DNA of 64,000 nucleotides from Pachyseris speciosa (Eukaryota; Cnidaria; Anthozoa; Scleractinia; Pachyseridae): NCBI GenBank assembly GCA_016490735.1, contig JAEMWC010000009.1, positions 1,400,001 to 1,464,000 of the forward strand, read 5' to 3'. Shown piece by piece: positions 45,268 to 56,814 of this stretch (position 1 is its first letter; each line of letters starts with the position of its first letter). The notes under the pieces were generated by a model. It saw only the letters and a program-made list of their open reading frames with translations, ran no database searches and was not told where the DNA came from. The position numbers and the translations under genes were made by a program.

Positions 45268-45672
45268 AGAAAATCACAACTTAACTGTGAGTAAAATCAT
45301 AACTGAACTGTGAGTAAAATCACAACTGAACTTTGAATAAAATCACAACTGAACTGTGAGTAAAATCAAAACTGAACTGTGAGAAAATCACAACTGAACT
45401 GTGAGTAAAATCACAACTGAACTGTGAGTAAAATCACAACTGAACTTTGAATAAAATCACAACTGAACTGTGAGTAAAATCAAAACTGAACTGTGAGAAA
45501 ATCACAACTGAACTGTGAGTAAAATCACAACTGAACTGTGAGTAAAATCACAACTGAACTGGGAGAAAATCACAACTAAACTGTGAGAAATCACAACTAA
45601 ACTGTGAGAAATCACAACTGAACTGTGAGAAAATCACAACTAAACTGTGAGAAATCACAACTAAACTGTGAG
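45268..45672 (+). repeat. Minisatellite, ~22-24-bp unit
   Basis: The unit is ctgtgagtaaaatcacaact plus ga(a). About eighteen copies occur, with shorter variants lacking gta, and the run aatcaaaactgaactgtgag, gaaaatcacaac recurs as a higher-order block. Each unit keeps gtgagtaaaatc, close to a splice-donor word. Confidence 0.85.
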
Positions 45673-45689
45673 CCTTCTGGCCGATCGTG

Positions 45690-46345
45690 GTACGATGAAG
45701 ACCCTTGTTTGTGTCTCTGCCGCAGTCAGGATATAGTGTTAATTACTATCCAACCTACTCTGTTTTTTAGTGTTTATAAATATGTTTAGCCGATATAACA
45801 CCACAGAGGCCCTCCAACGGGTAGAAGCGATAAGCGACATGGCTCCGAAAACAGGCGACAATCTTCTCCCAAAACGCCAACAACCGACAGAAATTGACAG
45901 AAAACGCGCGACAGTTTGCGACAGCGACAATTCACTTTCCATCCCTCTTTGCTTTCGTTGCGACAGTGACATTTGTCCCTGACGAAACAAGCGACAGACA
46001 GAGTCGTAAGCGAGCGACAAAGCGACATCAGACCACCCCTTGGAAGGCCTCACCATACTGAAAACATAACAGACCCTTTATCACAACTTTGGCCTCTTTA
46101 TCTTTATTCCATTTTTTAATTATCTTTTATGGTGTCCAAGTTGCCATGTTTTTTTTTTAATAAAGCGGGAAAAAAACCTATAGTTGCTGTTAAGAGTGAC
46201 CTTTTCACCAGTGGTCTCCAAGGTTGAGTTGAGTTGAGTTGAGTTAAAATTCTGAGTACTCATGAGACAAAGCATCAAAGGGTACCAAGCCAGTTTTCTC
46301 AAGTGAATTATTACTAAGGGAAGGCAGTGCAAACATAATACGTAA
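45690..46345 (+). repeat. Repeated segment, copy 2, with (GTTGA)n
   Basis: It is collinear with 43430-43900 but contains an extra ~230-bp insert (about 45800-46045) rich in gcgacag words. A (gttga) run lies at 46222-46245. Confidence 0.5.
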
Positions 46346-46694
46346 CCCCAGTTAACGCTTTTTCACCTTAACTCTGGTTCCAATGTAAAATTGCTGGCAT
46401 ACTTAACGTTACTACTCCGCAGGGAAAATACCCCATATGGTTTCTCTTTCAGGTGTCCCACTGCTTTTTTAACCTGGTGCTCTTTTGACCCATGCGTCTG
46501 AGAGGTTACGTTGTTTTAACCTACTCAGGGTAACCATTTTGAAGCTGCGTGACCTGCCATCAATTGAAGTCATCACCACTGACCCAAATAACAGAGCTCT
46601 GAGAGAACTTTTCTCCTTTTCATGGATCAAGTGTTTTACAATTGCAAGATGCCCATTACCTCATAAACCTTTTGCCTATTAACTCGTTCAGATT

Positions 46695-46757
46695 CCATAA
46701 AAGCAAAGGTTACAACCTCTTTGGCATTCAGTTTCGTAGACTTCTTCGTCGTTGAAG
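46695..46757 (+). promoter_or_regulatory. Candidate MACPF promoter and untranslated first exon
   Basis: A TATA-like CATAAAAG at 46695 is followed ~60 bp later by a good donor, GAAG|gtgagt, near 46757. The MACPF start codon lies 15 bases after a good acceptor, cttcaaaacag, at 48253. A ~1.5-kb 5'UTR intron would join them. Inferred from consensus only. Confidence 0.35.
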
Positions 46758-46759
46758 GT

Positions 46760-48252
46760 GAGTGTTTCAAGTAACGTATCCAATCTTTTTTTCTAAATTT
46801 TCACAAAGTAGAATGTCAAATAGTTACCAACGCCATAAGTAATACTGCGCGAAATTCTTTCAGTCTAAACTGTGATATCCTGCGGTTTGCGTTAGAAATT
46901 TAGCTTATACGAGTATCTTTTTTGTTACTTTAAAACAAAACTTATTGAACTGACTTTTGCGGATGATTACTTTTAGAGAAAAAAAAGTCGGTAGCTCATG
47001 ACATACTTTTACTATAACTTCACATTTCGAACTAATGTAAATTAGCAAATAAACCCTAGTAATTGAAGTTATCATTTATTCTTTGAAAGCGCTGTAAAGA
47101 AAACACTTTTTCCCTCTTCACTTTTGTTTATTTATTGGATAAAATTATGTTTCTATTAGACACCAATGTGAAAATGTTTACTCAGTATAGAACTTCAAAC
47201 TCTTCGAACCAATAGATGAGAAACAAAAATCTCTCACACAAGTTTTGCGTCATCAACAAATTGTTTCCTGTTTAGTCGCTTAGAAACTTAAATTATCAAG
47301 TCCAAGACAGATCACGTATTCCAAATGTTCTCCTTCAGTTTACCGTTTTCATTTAATTTCGATTTTCAGTTACGTTTCACAACCCTCTAAAGCACTTAGG
47401 TCAAGGAAATGACCTCAACTAATGGAACTTCAATTTAACATGTTGTAAGACACGTTTCGCCACCTGTACATTGAAGAGTTTTCTCTCCGTTTGTGGTCTC
47501 TTTTGTTGAAAATGAAAAAGATGTGCAGTACGAGAACAAACACACAAGAGAAATGGGAATATCTGGACTTTAAATCCTGTTCGGAAAGGTTCCTTGCTAG
47601 TTAATGGGTTGTGCTGTGTAAGAAATCCTTAAAAAGAAATCTCACTTCTTCTCCCAATCATTTTTTAAATAAATTGAAAGCCTATGATTTAGGTTAAGTT
47701 CAACAAGGTATCCAAACGTCGTTTCAGTGTAAGAACGACTCCCACAACCCCTGCATAGAGTAGCGCTTCGAACATGAAAACTGGAAGAGGTTGGATACGA
47801 GTTGATAAATCAGTTTCTCTTTTCTTCTATGGTCAGATAAGCCAATCCATGCATTTTTTGCTCGGTTTTTTTTTTTATTTTTTTTTATTTTGCTTCCTTG
47901 CTTGCTTTTTCTTCGATTCAACTAAATCAAGACAACAGAAACAAAACCTTACTAAAAGATAACAAGACTGACTGCCTTTCAGTGAATAGTTACTCCATAA
48001 ATCTTAAAGTAACCTTGAAATGAAATTGTATTATTCTTATGATGGGAGGTGCTCCTCCTCGTTTGCTGTCGTCCTGATCTTTTTATGTTATTGGGGCGCG
48101 CCTCAGTTTCATAAATAGTTAATCAATTCTACCACATGGTTAAAAAGACTTTGTTGTGAGTTACAGTTACAGAAATAGCTAATACCAACCAAGGACTCTG
48201 AGAAGTTATTTTCAAACATCGTTTTACAAATATATATTTGTACTCTTCAAAA
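46760..48252 (+). other. Presumed 5'UTR intron of the MACPF gene
   Basis: There is no gene inside. The stretch 47410-47570 is duplicated at 51950-52130 in front of the MACPF relic, so the flank was copied with the gene. Confidence 0.35.
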
Positions 48253-48268
48253 CAGGAAATCGAGGGCC

Positions 48269-49735
48269 ATGATTGTGTTACTGGTACTGCTCATCTGCCT
48301 ACCAACGATCCACGGCGCAGCCAAGATAGACGCCAAGTTTGAGCGAGGCCCATCAGCAGATGGCACGGACGAACTTGGAAGAGCTGTCAACCTTCGCCGC
48401 ATTGACTTGTTTGGTGACTTCCGGCAAGCTGAGGCAAGCATCTTCGAAAGCGTGCCTTCACAGTGTTTTAAAACCCAAAAATTATATTACTCTGGCAGTT
48501 ACTACGATTACTACGCAAGCACCAAAGATTTCTTCTCGAAACTGGCGGTCTCGGCAGGCTTGGACGTCTCCTTGGAGTCCTCGTACACTCTGGGTGCTTC
48601 TCTTACCAGTGTCATATCAAGTAAGCAGTCGACGTCATCCAAAGTAAGTGGAATATAATTGAACGTCAAAGCCTTGACAGAAAAGATTTTGATGGACAAG
48701 GACTGTCTGAATGATGATTCCATCACCACCTTGACCAAGCACGTTCTCAGAGACTTGGAAGGATTGCCCTTAAGAATTGAGAGGCCCTGGTTGTCGAATT
48801 CTTGGAAAGCGTACGGTGACTTCTTGCACAAATATGGCTCCCATGTAATAACGTCTGCCGAACGTGGGTCAATTATCAAACAAACGACATTTTCTGAAAG
48901 TTCTGAAGCGTACAGCCAGAGAGACTTCCAGGTAAAAAGCTGCGTGTCACTATCGGGTCCCACGGAAGTTGGCAAGATAGGTGTAAAGGCGTGTGTAAAT
49001 GTCAGCAAAAGCGAAATTTCCAAGACAACTAAAATGAACACAATAGACAAACTTATCGTCAGAGGAGGAACCAGGGAAACCCGAAATGCCTTGTTCCAAA
49101 AGAGGACGGAAGAGTTGATCGAAAAGCTCCTGAATGAGGCCAGTGTGTCGCCCGCTTCTGTTCAACACACTTTCAGGTCCGTATGGCACATTTTGCAAGC
49201 TCGTTTTGCATTCGGAACAAACAACTACGTTAGAGCCGTAAACATGCAGCACTACTATCTGGGCTTCTTGAATTATGGCTGCGCTAACGAAGAAAGTGGA
49301 GGAGTTCACTTGCAGAAATTCGACTACGCCAGTGGTTCCACCAAACAGTCACCTGACTTCGAGTGCACTCTGGCTTCAGAAGGTTGCCACAGCTCCAATG
49401 ATTGTCACTACAGGCCAGTATGGTGCGCCTGCCGGGGAAAATCTTGCGTTGGCTACAAATCAATCAAAGACGACACAGGGAGCTCTAAAGAACACGCATT
49501 CGCGAACACAGATTCAGACTGGGGATGGCATGGCTGCGGCTGGCAACTGGCTGGGTCAATATGTAACTGCTACAACAAAAATCGCAACGCACGGAAAACT
49601 GTATGGAAGATCCGCAGCAGGGATGCACCTCAGAAGAACGCAAACCATGGTGCTTATCAAGGTGATGACTATTCGGGTCAAGATGAAGACTTGGCAGACG
49701 CTGAAACATTTTCAGGTCGGGAAACAGGGGAATAG
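48269..49735 (+). CDS. Secreted MACPF (perforin-like) protein gene with one in-frame stop
   Basis: MACPF proteins insert into membranes as ring-shaped pores; cnidarian members include venom toxins and immune effectors. The single frame spans 488 codons plus the terminator, broken by one TAA at 48656-48658 (codon 130). Codons 1-19 form a signal peptide (basic-free start, Leu-rich core, AAK after cleavage). The MACPF signature Tyr-Gly-Ser-His is at codons 189-192. A Cys-rich tail (codons ~366-434, about ten Cys) resembles an EGF-like or similar module, followed by an acidic end. An AATAAA signal lies at 49916. The rest of the frame has no other damage over 358 codons, so the stop is recent, polymorphic, a sequencing error, or read through. 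The layout (signal peptide, MACPF, Cys-rich tail) recalls sea-anemone MACPF toxins; immune or developmental roles are equally possible. Confidence 0.75.
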
Positions 49736-49915
49736 AGACTGGGTGGATTCACAAGAGCAGTCCTTAACTATTGGTAGTTGGCGAGCTGCATCCTTATTTG
49801 AGTTCAAGAGTAAACCCCTTTGGCAGTGTGTATAAGCGAGTGTAACTTTGTTTTTCTTTAAACACGTGATATCGATAATCGCTATCTTTATTCATGTGAA
49901 TATAGGAAACAACAA

Positions 49916-49921
49916 AATAAA
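49916..49921 (+). terminator. Poly(A) signal of the MACPF gene
   Basis: AATAAA lies about 180 bases after the stop codon, in AT-rich DNA. Confidence 0.5.
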
Positions 49922-50074
49922 AATGAGTTGTTGAAGTTGCCTTGCTTGTCCCATGTTGTGATAATCGCATGAAAACAAATCAAATCAACACACTTAAAGA
50001 GGAACAAACTGTGCTAAAATTTCTACCGTTCTATTTGATCATCACTCAGTCATCAAAACCATTTAACATCAGAT

Positions 50075-50305
50075 GGTACAAAAATATCCTTGGGGTAATT
50101 ACTACAACTTTTCCCTTACACGTATATCCGATGGCAGGGTTTAAGAGGGTGGTACAAAAATATCCTTGGGATAATTGCTACAACTTTTTCCTTCCACCTA
50201 TATCCAATGGCAGGGTTTAGGGGTGGTAAAATAATATTCTTGGGGTAATTACTACAAGTTTTTCATCACACGTATATCCAGTGGCAGGGTTTAAGGATGA
50301 CAGGC
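50075..50305 (+). repeat. Three-copy ~73-bp tandem repeat
   Basis: The unit holds tggtacaaaaatatccttgg, gtaattactacaactttt and atggcagggtttaag. Three diverged copies occur in a row. Confidence 0.8.
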
Positions 50306-51110
50306 GTTCATTTCAAAACAATAAAATATGTCGGTCCTATCCATTAGAGTATCGTCTGAAGCCAAAATTATTTATGAACAATGTCTTACAGCCTAATTAC
50401 CTCAGCCTAATTACCTCTCTTCAAACTTAAAAGAAACGTTTCTCTTTAAAATACTCTGTGCCATATTGATTATTGTTTGGAATATTCCTCGAAGATTGAG
50501 TGACTTACAGGAATTAAAAAATATCATTTTGTTTCAAAAACTTGCTGTTTTGGAGACCATTATTTCACAAATACTTATAAATCATAATTCTGACGGCAAA
50601 GACTGAGATTGCTTCACCGTGCGAGAGAGAATGGTTTGGATACAAATTTGCCAAGTTGTTTACACCTCAGATTGCCTTTTATGAGGTTCGTGATCGGCAA
50701 GTTGTTAGTTTCAGAATCTTGGCTTTCAAGAGAATAGCAGGTTGATAACCTCCTAAGCGTATACGACGGATGATCCAGTAATACATAGAAGAAGTGGGAT
50801 CTCGTAGCTATCCCATGTTCCATTTCAAAATAACACGCTGGAGTATGGTTCGGTTGAACCCCGATGTAAAGGTTTATTTCTGCCTTGTCTGCCTTTCGCC
50901 GATACAAAGTTAAACCGAACAAGTACATCCTCGTCAGTCCTATTCAGGGCCTTGTTTAGACTGCTTGGTTTTATATGAGGTATGTCCAAAGGTTTTCCCG
51001 TTCAAAAATTGAAGTCGGTCTGTGATTTTATTCTCGCCAAATAAAGAACATATCACTAGCTTTCACAGAAAAAAATAATCAATTGGAACTTGGAAGAGTG
51101 ATAGCCGGAA
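50306..51110. repeat. Degraded palindrome-family arm and unique DNA
   Basis: From ~50600, tgcgagagagaatggtttgg, tagctatcccatgttcc, aataacacgctggagt and gaccttg-type words match the right arm near 41880-43110 with large gaps. No gene is seen. Confidence 0.45.
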
Positions 51111-51560
51111 TACATTTTTTTTATTACTAACCAAACTCCGATGTTTTCTAGTGCTCTTATATACACCAGCAGACCACCACAATAAAAACTTAACAGACCC
51201 TTTCAAAAAAACCCTTCCTTACCTTTTCCTTTCTTTACCTTTGACTTCATTTATTTATTATTTACTGTGTCCTCGTTGTCTTTTTTTTTATTATTCGGGA
51301 TACAACCTTGCTGGGTTAATGTCTTGAGGGAGCAATTAATCAAAGGTCACTGAAGTTGGGCTAAAATAAAATGCAGCGTTCTTACCGCCTGACAGCACAA
51401 CCTGCAGTGATTTCAATGCATCACTAATCCGCTTAAACTGACATAAAAAAAACGTATTTTGTGAATCAAATATGGCTTTGCTCAGAAGTACAAATTATCA
51501 AGACGGTTTTGTCAAGTGATTAATTTCAGTACAACACTGTACAAGGACAATAATTGTTTG
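51110..51560 (+). repeat. Repeated segment, copy 3
   Basis: It is the diverged third copy of the block at 43430 and 45690: aaaacttaacagaccctttc, tttatttattatttactgtg and caagacggttttgtcaagtg. Confidence 0.45.
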
Positions 51561-52300
51561 ATTTCTTTAACCCAACTCTCGTTCCTACGAAAGGAAAATT
51601 GCTGTTCATTAGTCATTGTTTCCAAACCAACAAATGCACTGAACCCAACCAATTGTTGAATGCAAATTGGGATGAAAATTTTTGTGTCACACATAACGAT
51701 ATCGACGCAATGTATGAATTTTTTTTCTTTATTTGTAAGCATAGTTGAGTCTTTTATATCAAAGCATTTTATATCAAGCAAGAATGTCACCGTCCTTCCT
51801 TGTGAAAAGCCATTGAATAATGAGACTCGTCGAGCCATTCGCAAGCGTGATCGTCTTTTAAAAGTTTATTCCCGGGTCAAACTAAGTAATGCCTGGGAAA
51901 GATATCGCGTCCAAGTGAATATGGTGGTTAAATTAACGAGATCAGCTATGACCTCAACTAATGGAACTTCACTTTAACTACTTGTTAAACACCTTTGACC
52001 ACCTGCACTTTATAGAGTTTTCTCTCCGCTTGTGGCCTCTTTTCACTGAAAATGGAAAAGGTATACAAATACAGTGCGAGAAGAAAATGTACAAGAGAAA
52101 CGGCAATACTTGTATTTCAACCCTAATCAGAATAGCGCTAGCTCCTCGGCTCCTACTACGCAAGCATCAAACATTTCTCGAAACTGGCGTTCTCAGCAGG
52201 TTTGGACGTCACTTTGGAGTCCTCATACGCTCTGTTAGCTATTTTTATTAATGCCGTTTCGGGAAAGCGGTCGGAGTCGTCCCGAGTGAGTGAAATATCT

Positions 52301-53319
52301 TTAACCCATTGGCACCCGTGCCGGCCAAAACCGGCCGTAAAAAACTCCCATGCTTCAAAACATTGCAACTTTCTCAATCGCACGAATATTGCCTTAACTG
52401 TTAGTTGTCAGCACGAAATGGAATGCCCTTTACATTTGGATATCCAATAAATGCAAGAAACGTAGCGATTTTTACCAAATATGCCTTTTGAGTTTGGACA
52501 AGAACGAAACTGGCCGTTTTTAACGTCAAAGAGAAACAACAAAAATGCCCCTTTTTGCCTTCATGTTTTTTAGGGAAATCATCGTCGAAAAACCAAAATT
52601 CAACCATCATAACGAAATTCAGTCCTTTGTCTAGCTTAGAAATGACTTTTTTTGTTCATATTCTTCTCCCGAGCGTAGATACAGCCTTTTGTTCCAGTGC
52701 ATTCGGGCCTTCCCGACATTTTCAACATCTTGAGCGCATTGCATGCTGGGAACTAACGAGAATTTTGGACAGCGCCCGTTCCTTCCCCCAATTCTTTCCC
52801 CCAATTCTTTCATACAGCCACTCCGACCTACCGCCAAAATTTCCTGCTCGTGGTCATCTTCAGTACACAGAAATTCCAAAATATGTGGCGGTAGGTCGAG
52901 AAATTCATCAATAGTCGAGTCCCAAAGGTACTAAGTGTTCGACCGGCCAAATTCCCAGTTCGTCGAGTAACAGGCCAAATTCAACAACAAAGTACATCAC
53001 CTTGCTCGATTCTTTGAGAAAGTGGACTCTTAGCTACCGTCACGCTTAATGATGCTCATCAGGCAGCCGCTAAAGATGAAAAATGGCCGTAAATTTAGCA
53101 GAAATCGCAAGCAAACCGAACTTGGGCCATTGTTGTCGCTTCACGGATAAAAAATAGCTACGTCAAAATGACGTTTTCAGAAACCTTGAGCCTCCAGTGG
53201 CTTAGGACAGCACCACTTTTCCCTGGTAGTTCAAATAAAGAGTCACAAATTGCTATTGATCGTTTATAGGTGGAAAATCACTCCGAAAATGTAAAAACCT
53301 GCGGTAGTCAATGGGTTAA
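52301..53319. mobile_element. piggyBac-type non-autonomous element with TTAA duplication
   Basis: The element at 52305-53315 begins CCCATTGGCA and ends gtagtCAATGGG, with TTAA on each side (52301-52304 and 53316-53319). TTAA targets and CCC...GGG ends are diagnostic for piggyBac. The undisturbed paralogue at 48655 shows the uninterrupted site. There is no transposase frame. Internal inverse words include gccggccaaaaccggcc. Confidence 0.8.
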
Positions 53320-53355
53320 ACGTCATGGCGTTGACAGAAAAGATTCCGATGGATA

Positions 53356-53590
53356 GGGGGCGTCTCACTCTCGTACCCAATCCTCAGGCTCTTTGCCCAG
53401 CGGTTAGTCGTCAGGAGAGACTCTAGAATAATGGAAAAATCTATTTTTTTATTGGCTGGCCCGTAACGGCTTCTATTGTTTTATCCCAGATTTTCTGGGA
53501 AAATGGCGGTCCATTATCCTAGAGTCTCTCCGGGTGTCCACCCGCTGACCAAACAGCCCGAGGACTCTGGGTACGAGATTGGGGGCGTCT
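53356..53590. mobile_element. MITE with exact 10-bp target duplication (Mutator-like)
   Basis: Direct repeats GGGGGCGTCT at 53356-53365 and 53581-53590 flank a 215-bp element. Its ends pair over ~65 bp (TCTCGTACCCA, GAGAGACTCTAG, AATAATGGA and their inverses). A 9-11 bp duplication suggests the Mutator superfamily. Confidence 0.8.
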
Positions 53591-53599
53591 GGGTTAGTC

Positions 53600-54330
53600 T
53601 GAAGTTGCTATGAAGCCAGCCCGCAAAGGTTCTTGTGCTTCAATGGGAATTCACGGTTACGATGACGAAAAAAGCACAGTCTTTTATTTATTTATTTTAT
53701 TTGTTTTTACGTAAGGTCCAATATTTCTATGAATTAATGATCCATCTCAAGGCAATCGATCGAGGCATATACACATTAACCCTTAACGTACCAGCTGGAC
53801 ATATATGTCCAAATAAATACATCACTCTTGCTTTGATTTCCTTCTTGTTTAGCTTTTATCACAAAGTCATGATAGCAAGTAGATTGCACCAACAGGTGTG
53901 TCTTCTCATTACCACAGCTATGAGAATGCCTAAAACGCCTGATTTCTGCTCTATGACACTGCTCGTTTGGCAACAAAGTCCAGAATACTAATTTTTCGGC
54001 CGAAAAATGACATCAAAATTGCACTTTTTTGACGTGCAGTTTTTAATCCAAAACTTTGTTCAAAAACCACAATTCTACATTTACAACAAACCTTAAGTTC
54101 TAATAATAATTTAGTGTTGTTTGCAAAACATACTTAATATTTTTAGTTGCTATACCAATTTAATAATTGTTTGGCCGAGCCGCTGGGGGATCCGGTGAGG
54201 GTTATTACTCGGGCTGCCTGCGTCTCGCGCGGCGCCCGGGTCAAAGCTTACCGACGGTTCTTCTTTTTCGTCGTCGAGTATCATCCGCAAAGCTCACTTC
54301 CGGCGTTTCTGCGTAAGCGCTAACTATTTT
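53600..54330. other. Intergenic, no gene recognised
   Basis: Short ORFs only. A possible further TTAACCC end is at 53778 (ttaacccttaacgtaccag), but I found no partner. Confidence 0.3.
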
Positions 54331-54337
54331 TAACAGA

Positions 54338-54875
54338 GTGATGCCTGTTGTCACGTATCGGAAAATGTCGATTCACCTTGTGTCTTTTGAAGTCTGAACA
54401 AACAATAGGTTAAGAGAAGTGTCTATGCGAATGTTTGCAAGTTCAACGGCGAGAAGAAAGCTTTTAACATGAGTAAACTTAACTCCAGATGGACTGCCGT
54501 GTTTCCTCGTGTCTGCTTCAGTAGACTGCGAGTAGTCTCTAATTTTGGCGATGGATTGTGGGGCGGGCGAAAGACACGTGCGCGCGCGAAGTTGCGAGGA
54601 GACGCGACACGAGGGGAGCGCCAAAAATTAGAGACTACAGACAAAGGGAGTTTGACAGTGATTCGGAAGTGTAAATCTCATATCAACAGCAAGAATGATG
54701 CCTGTTGTCACGTATCGGAAAACGTCGATTCACCTTGTGTCTTTGAAGTCTGAACAACTAATATGTTAAGAGAAGTGTCTATACGAATGTTTGCAAGTTC
54801 AACTGCGAGAAGAAAGCTTTTAACATGACCAAAATTTAACTCCAGATGGACTGCCGTGTTCCCCGTATCCGCTCC
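54338..54875 (+). repeat. ~190-bp direct repeat flanking a palindromic MITE
   Basis: The stretch tgcctgttgtcacgtatcgg to ccagatggactgccgtgtt occurs at 54341-54505 and again at 54693-54860, 355 bp apart. Between them, 54525-54645 is a MITE with ends gtagtctctaattttggcg and cgccaaaaattagagactac. Confidence 0.7.
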
Positions 54876-55690
54876 ATTGAGATGTACATTTTGTTGAATA
54901 ACTCAAATACGGGATATCACACACCCCTGACAGGTAGTTTATTTACTATTTTCCCACAATATCTCAATTTCTGGACTTTAATTTTTGAATGATAAGCGAT
55001 TAGTTTTTACAAATGTACTAGCGTCACTTGAAACTGTCCAGAAACGTTCCTTTCTTGTGTTTCAAATGACCCTGGATTGACGTATTTGTAAACAGTTTCA
55101 CTCTGCTAATTAATTTTCTACTCACATTTCACCGAGACTCCATTAACGTTCATGCGAAAAAATCCTACATCGTTCGATAAGCGTTTCCTTTCTCAAACAA
55201 TTATCCATCGAAGCGAAAACAAGTGTGCTTAGGTTTTTTTGGAATCAATACACAATTTTTATCACCATACATAACGATAAACCTCTGTGGCCTAAAAGTC
55301 ATTGTTCCTGCCTGTGACTCAGCTAGCCCCGGTTCGATGTCTTTTAGTGGTATATATCACGGGCTTTATTTTTCTGTTTCTGTTTTTCTTGTTCTTTTAG
55401 AAATATTTTTTACAAGTGTTATAATTATTGTGCTCAATGGTTGAGCTGTATTTTAGAGGAATATATGTTGATAGGGGTCTAAAGAAATTGACTCCAACAC
55501 AAGCTAAACACAGTGCGTCCGATGTAAGAAAGATGGACTTCCCTCTATTCTTTTGTTTAGCGCTAAGTTAGGGATACAATACTGATTTTTGCAAGCCCGA
55601 GTTTAGGCTAATTGTAGCCTCTTGTTTGTCTTTAATTCAAATTCGACCATCTCGACCGAATATCCTCTGACGATGGCCATGTGGCGGCGA
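54876..55690. other. Intergenic, no gene recognised
   Basis: The ORF at 55223-55444 has a hydrophobic C-terminus but no acceptor, donor or family signature. Confidence 0.3.
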
Positions 55691-55729
55691 ATGTGAAAAT
55701 TCGCGGCGTTACTAATGGTCGTTATGAGC

Positions 55730-55972
55730 AAGCTGCTTGCAAGTTTTTTTGGCATCGATCTTCGAAAATTAGCTGGCTTTCATTTGCCCAAGGCTTGTTG
55801 GCGAGAGACGCGTGGAAGTGGGAGAAAATGGACAAAATTCAGAGGGCGTTCAGCCGTGGCGGCTATGTTAACTGCATGCCTTGTAGTTAATCGTATACTA
55901 TTGTCGGAGGCTTCAGCGGCAAGCGACTCAAAGCGCCATAACAACGCAAAAAAACACACTAAAAGCATAAGG
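55730..55972 (+). CDS. Possible first coding exon ending in a strong donor
   Basis: From an ATG near 55727 an open frame reads MSKLLASFFGIDLRKLAGFH and continues basic, then a hydrophobic stretch AVAAMLTACLVVNRILL at about residues 45-61. It stops being exon-like at a consensus donor AAG|gtaagt near 55972. A basic start plus one membrane stretch would fit a mitochondrial inner-membrane or type II protein. I cannot find a second exon on this strand before the window ends. Confidence 0.3.
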
Positions 55973-56329
55973 TAAGTGATCTTCATTCATCAGGCTTACA
56001 TTATATCTACATCTGGGATTAAGAGGTGTAAAATTCGGTATTTTACGGAACATTTCTCCCGATCACTTCAATCAAGCCGAGAACAGCCGTTTCAAAATAG
56101 AGAGAATGTATGAGATCAAATAGCGTGCGTGACGTCACACAGTTCGGATTGTCTGCCTGTAATAAAACGAGAACTTTCGTTACATGAACTTTCGTTACTT
56201 TCGTAATAGTGATACCCAACCAACTTCAGAACAGCCAACAGAAAACTCGCATCATGTTCTGATTGGCCGAAAACTGAGCTTTTGCAACTCTATAGTTATA
56301 GCGTATTGTTCCTCGTGTAATAAACACGA

Positions 56330-56660
56330 TATAAGCTACTGTATATTAAAAAAGCATTTGGCATTTGAAAATTTCATGGCGCGAAAAATGCTGTAGTTAG
56401 GTAATCTCGGCGGGGATTAAAACGCTGTGGATTTTCTATGAGGTTCAAGGTGCGAGGGTTTTAAAGCGCAAATAATAAACAGGCACTCTTAACAATTACA
56501 CATTTTATTTGCAAATACTAATTGTTGCTTGCATATTAAAACAGAGAATCAAGGCTTTAAAAGTAAAAGTAACATTGTAAAGTTCCTTTGAAGACAGCGT
56601 ATTTACTTCCCTTGTTTCTCTCTGAGTCTGCTCACACTGTACAGATAACGTCAACTGAAA
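56330..56660. repeat. Dispersed ~325-bp repeat, copy 2
   Basis: It matches 32840-33165 base for base over long stretches (gtaacattgtaaagttcctttg is cut here at 20: gtaacattgtaaagttcctt). It again stands next to a G-run and a G-rich tandem array. Confidence 0.6.
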
Positions 56661-56707
56661 AAAGAAAATGAGTCCTTCAGTAATGCCTACAGTGGAATGT
56701 TCTGATT

Positions 56708-56740
56708 ATAACAGTCATGTTGGGGGGGGGGGGGGGGGGG
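56708..56740 (+). repeat. G homopolymer
   Basis: An uninterrupted run of about twenty G follows tcatgtt. The length is unreliable in any assembly. Confidence 0.7.
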
Positions 56741-56814
56741 GCTTGTAGACAATCAAAGTCTGTCGCATTAGCAAGTAGAGGCAATACTAGCTCCTGGATA
56801 TAGATAGAGCAAAC

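Larger units (their letters stand above)
51950..53650 (+). pseudogene. MACPF gene relic split by two transposons
   Basis: The 5' flank homologous to 47410-47570 lies at 51950-52130. It jumps, by a deletion of roughly 0.9 kb, to coding DNA at 52150-52300 that matches codons ~80-129 of the gene at 48269. A 1,011-bp element interrupts at 52305, the match resumes at 53320-53355, and a second element follows at 53366-53580. After 53591 similarity fades. The signal peptide and most of the MACPF domain are absent, so this is a dead copy. Confidence 0.75.

Noticed and set aside
45268..45672. CRISPR-like appearance of regularly spaced repeats
   Set aside because: Units are directly adjacent with no unique spacers, and the genome is eukaryotic. 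It is a minisatellite.
48511..49309. ORFs of 119-179 codons antisense to the MACPF gene
   Set aside because: They are shadows of the MACPF coding frame, with no signal of their own.
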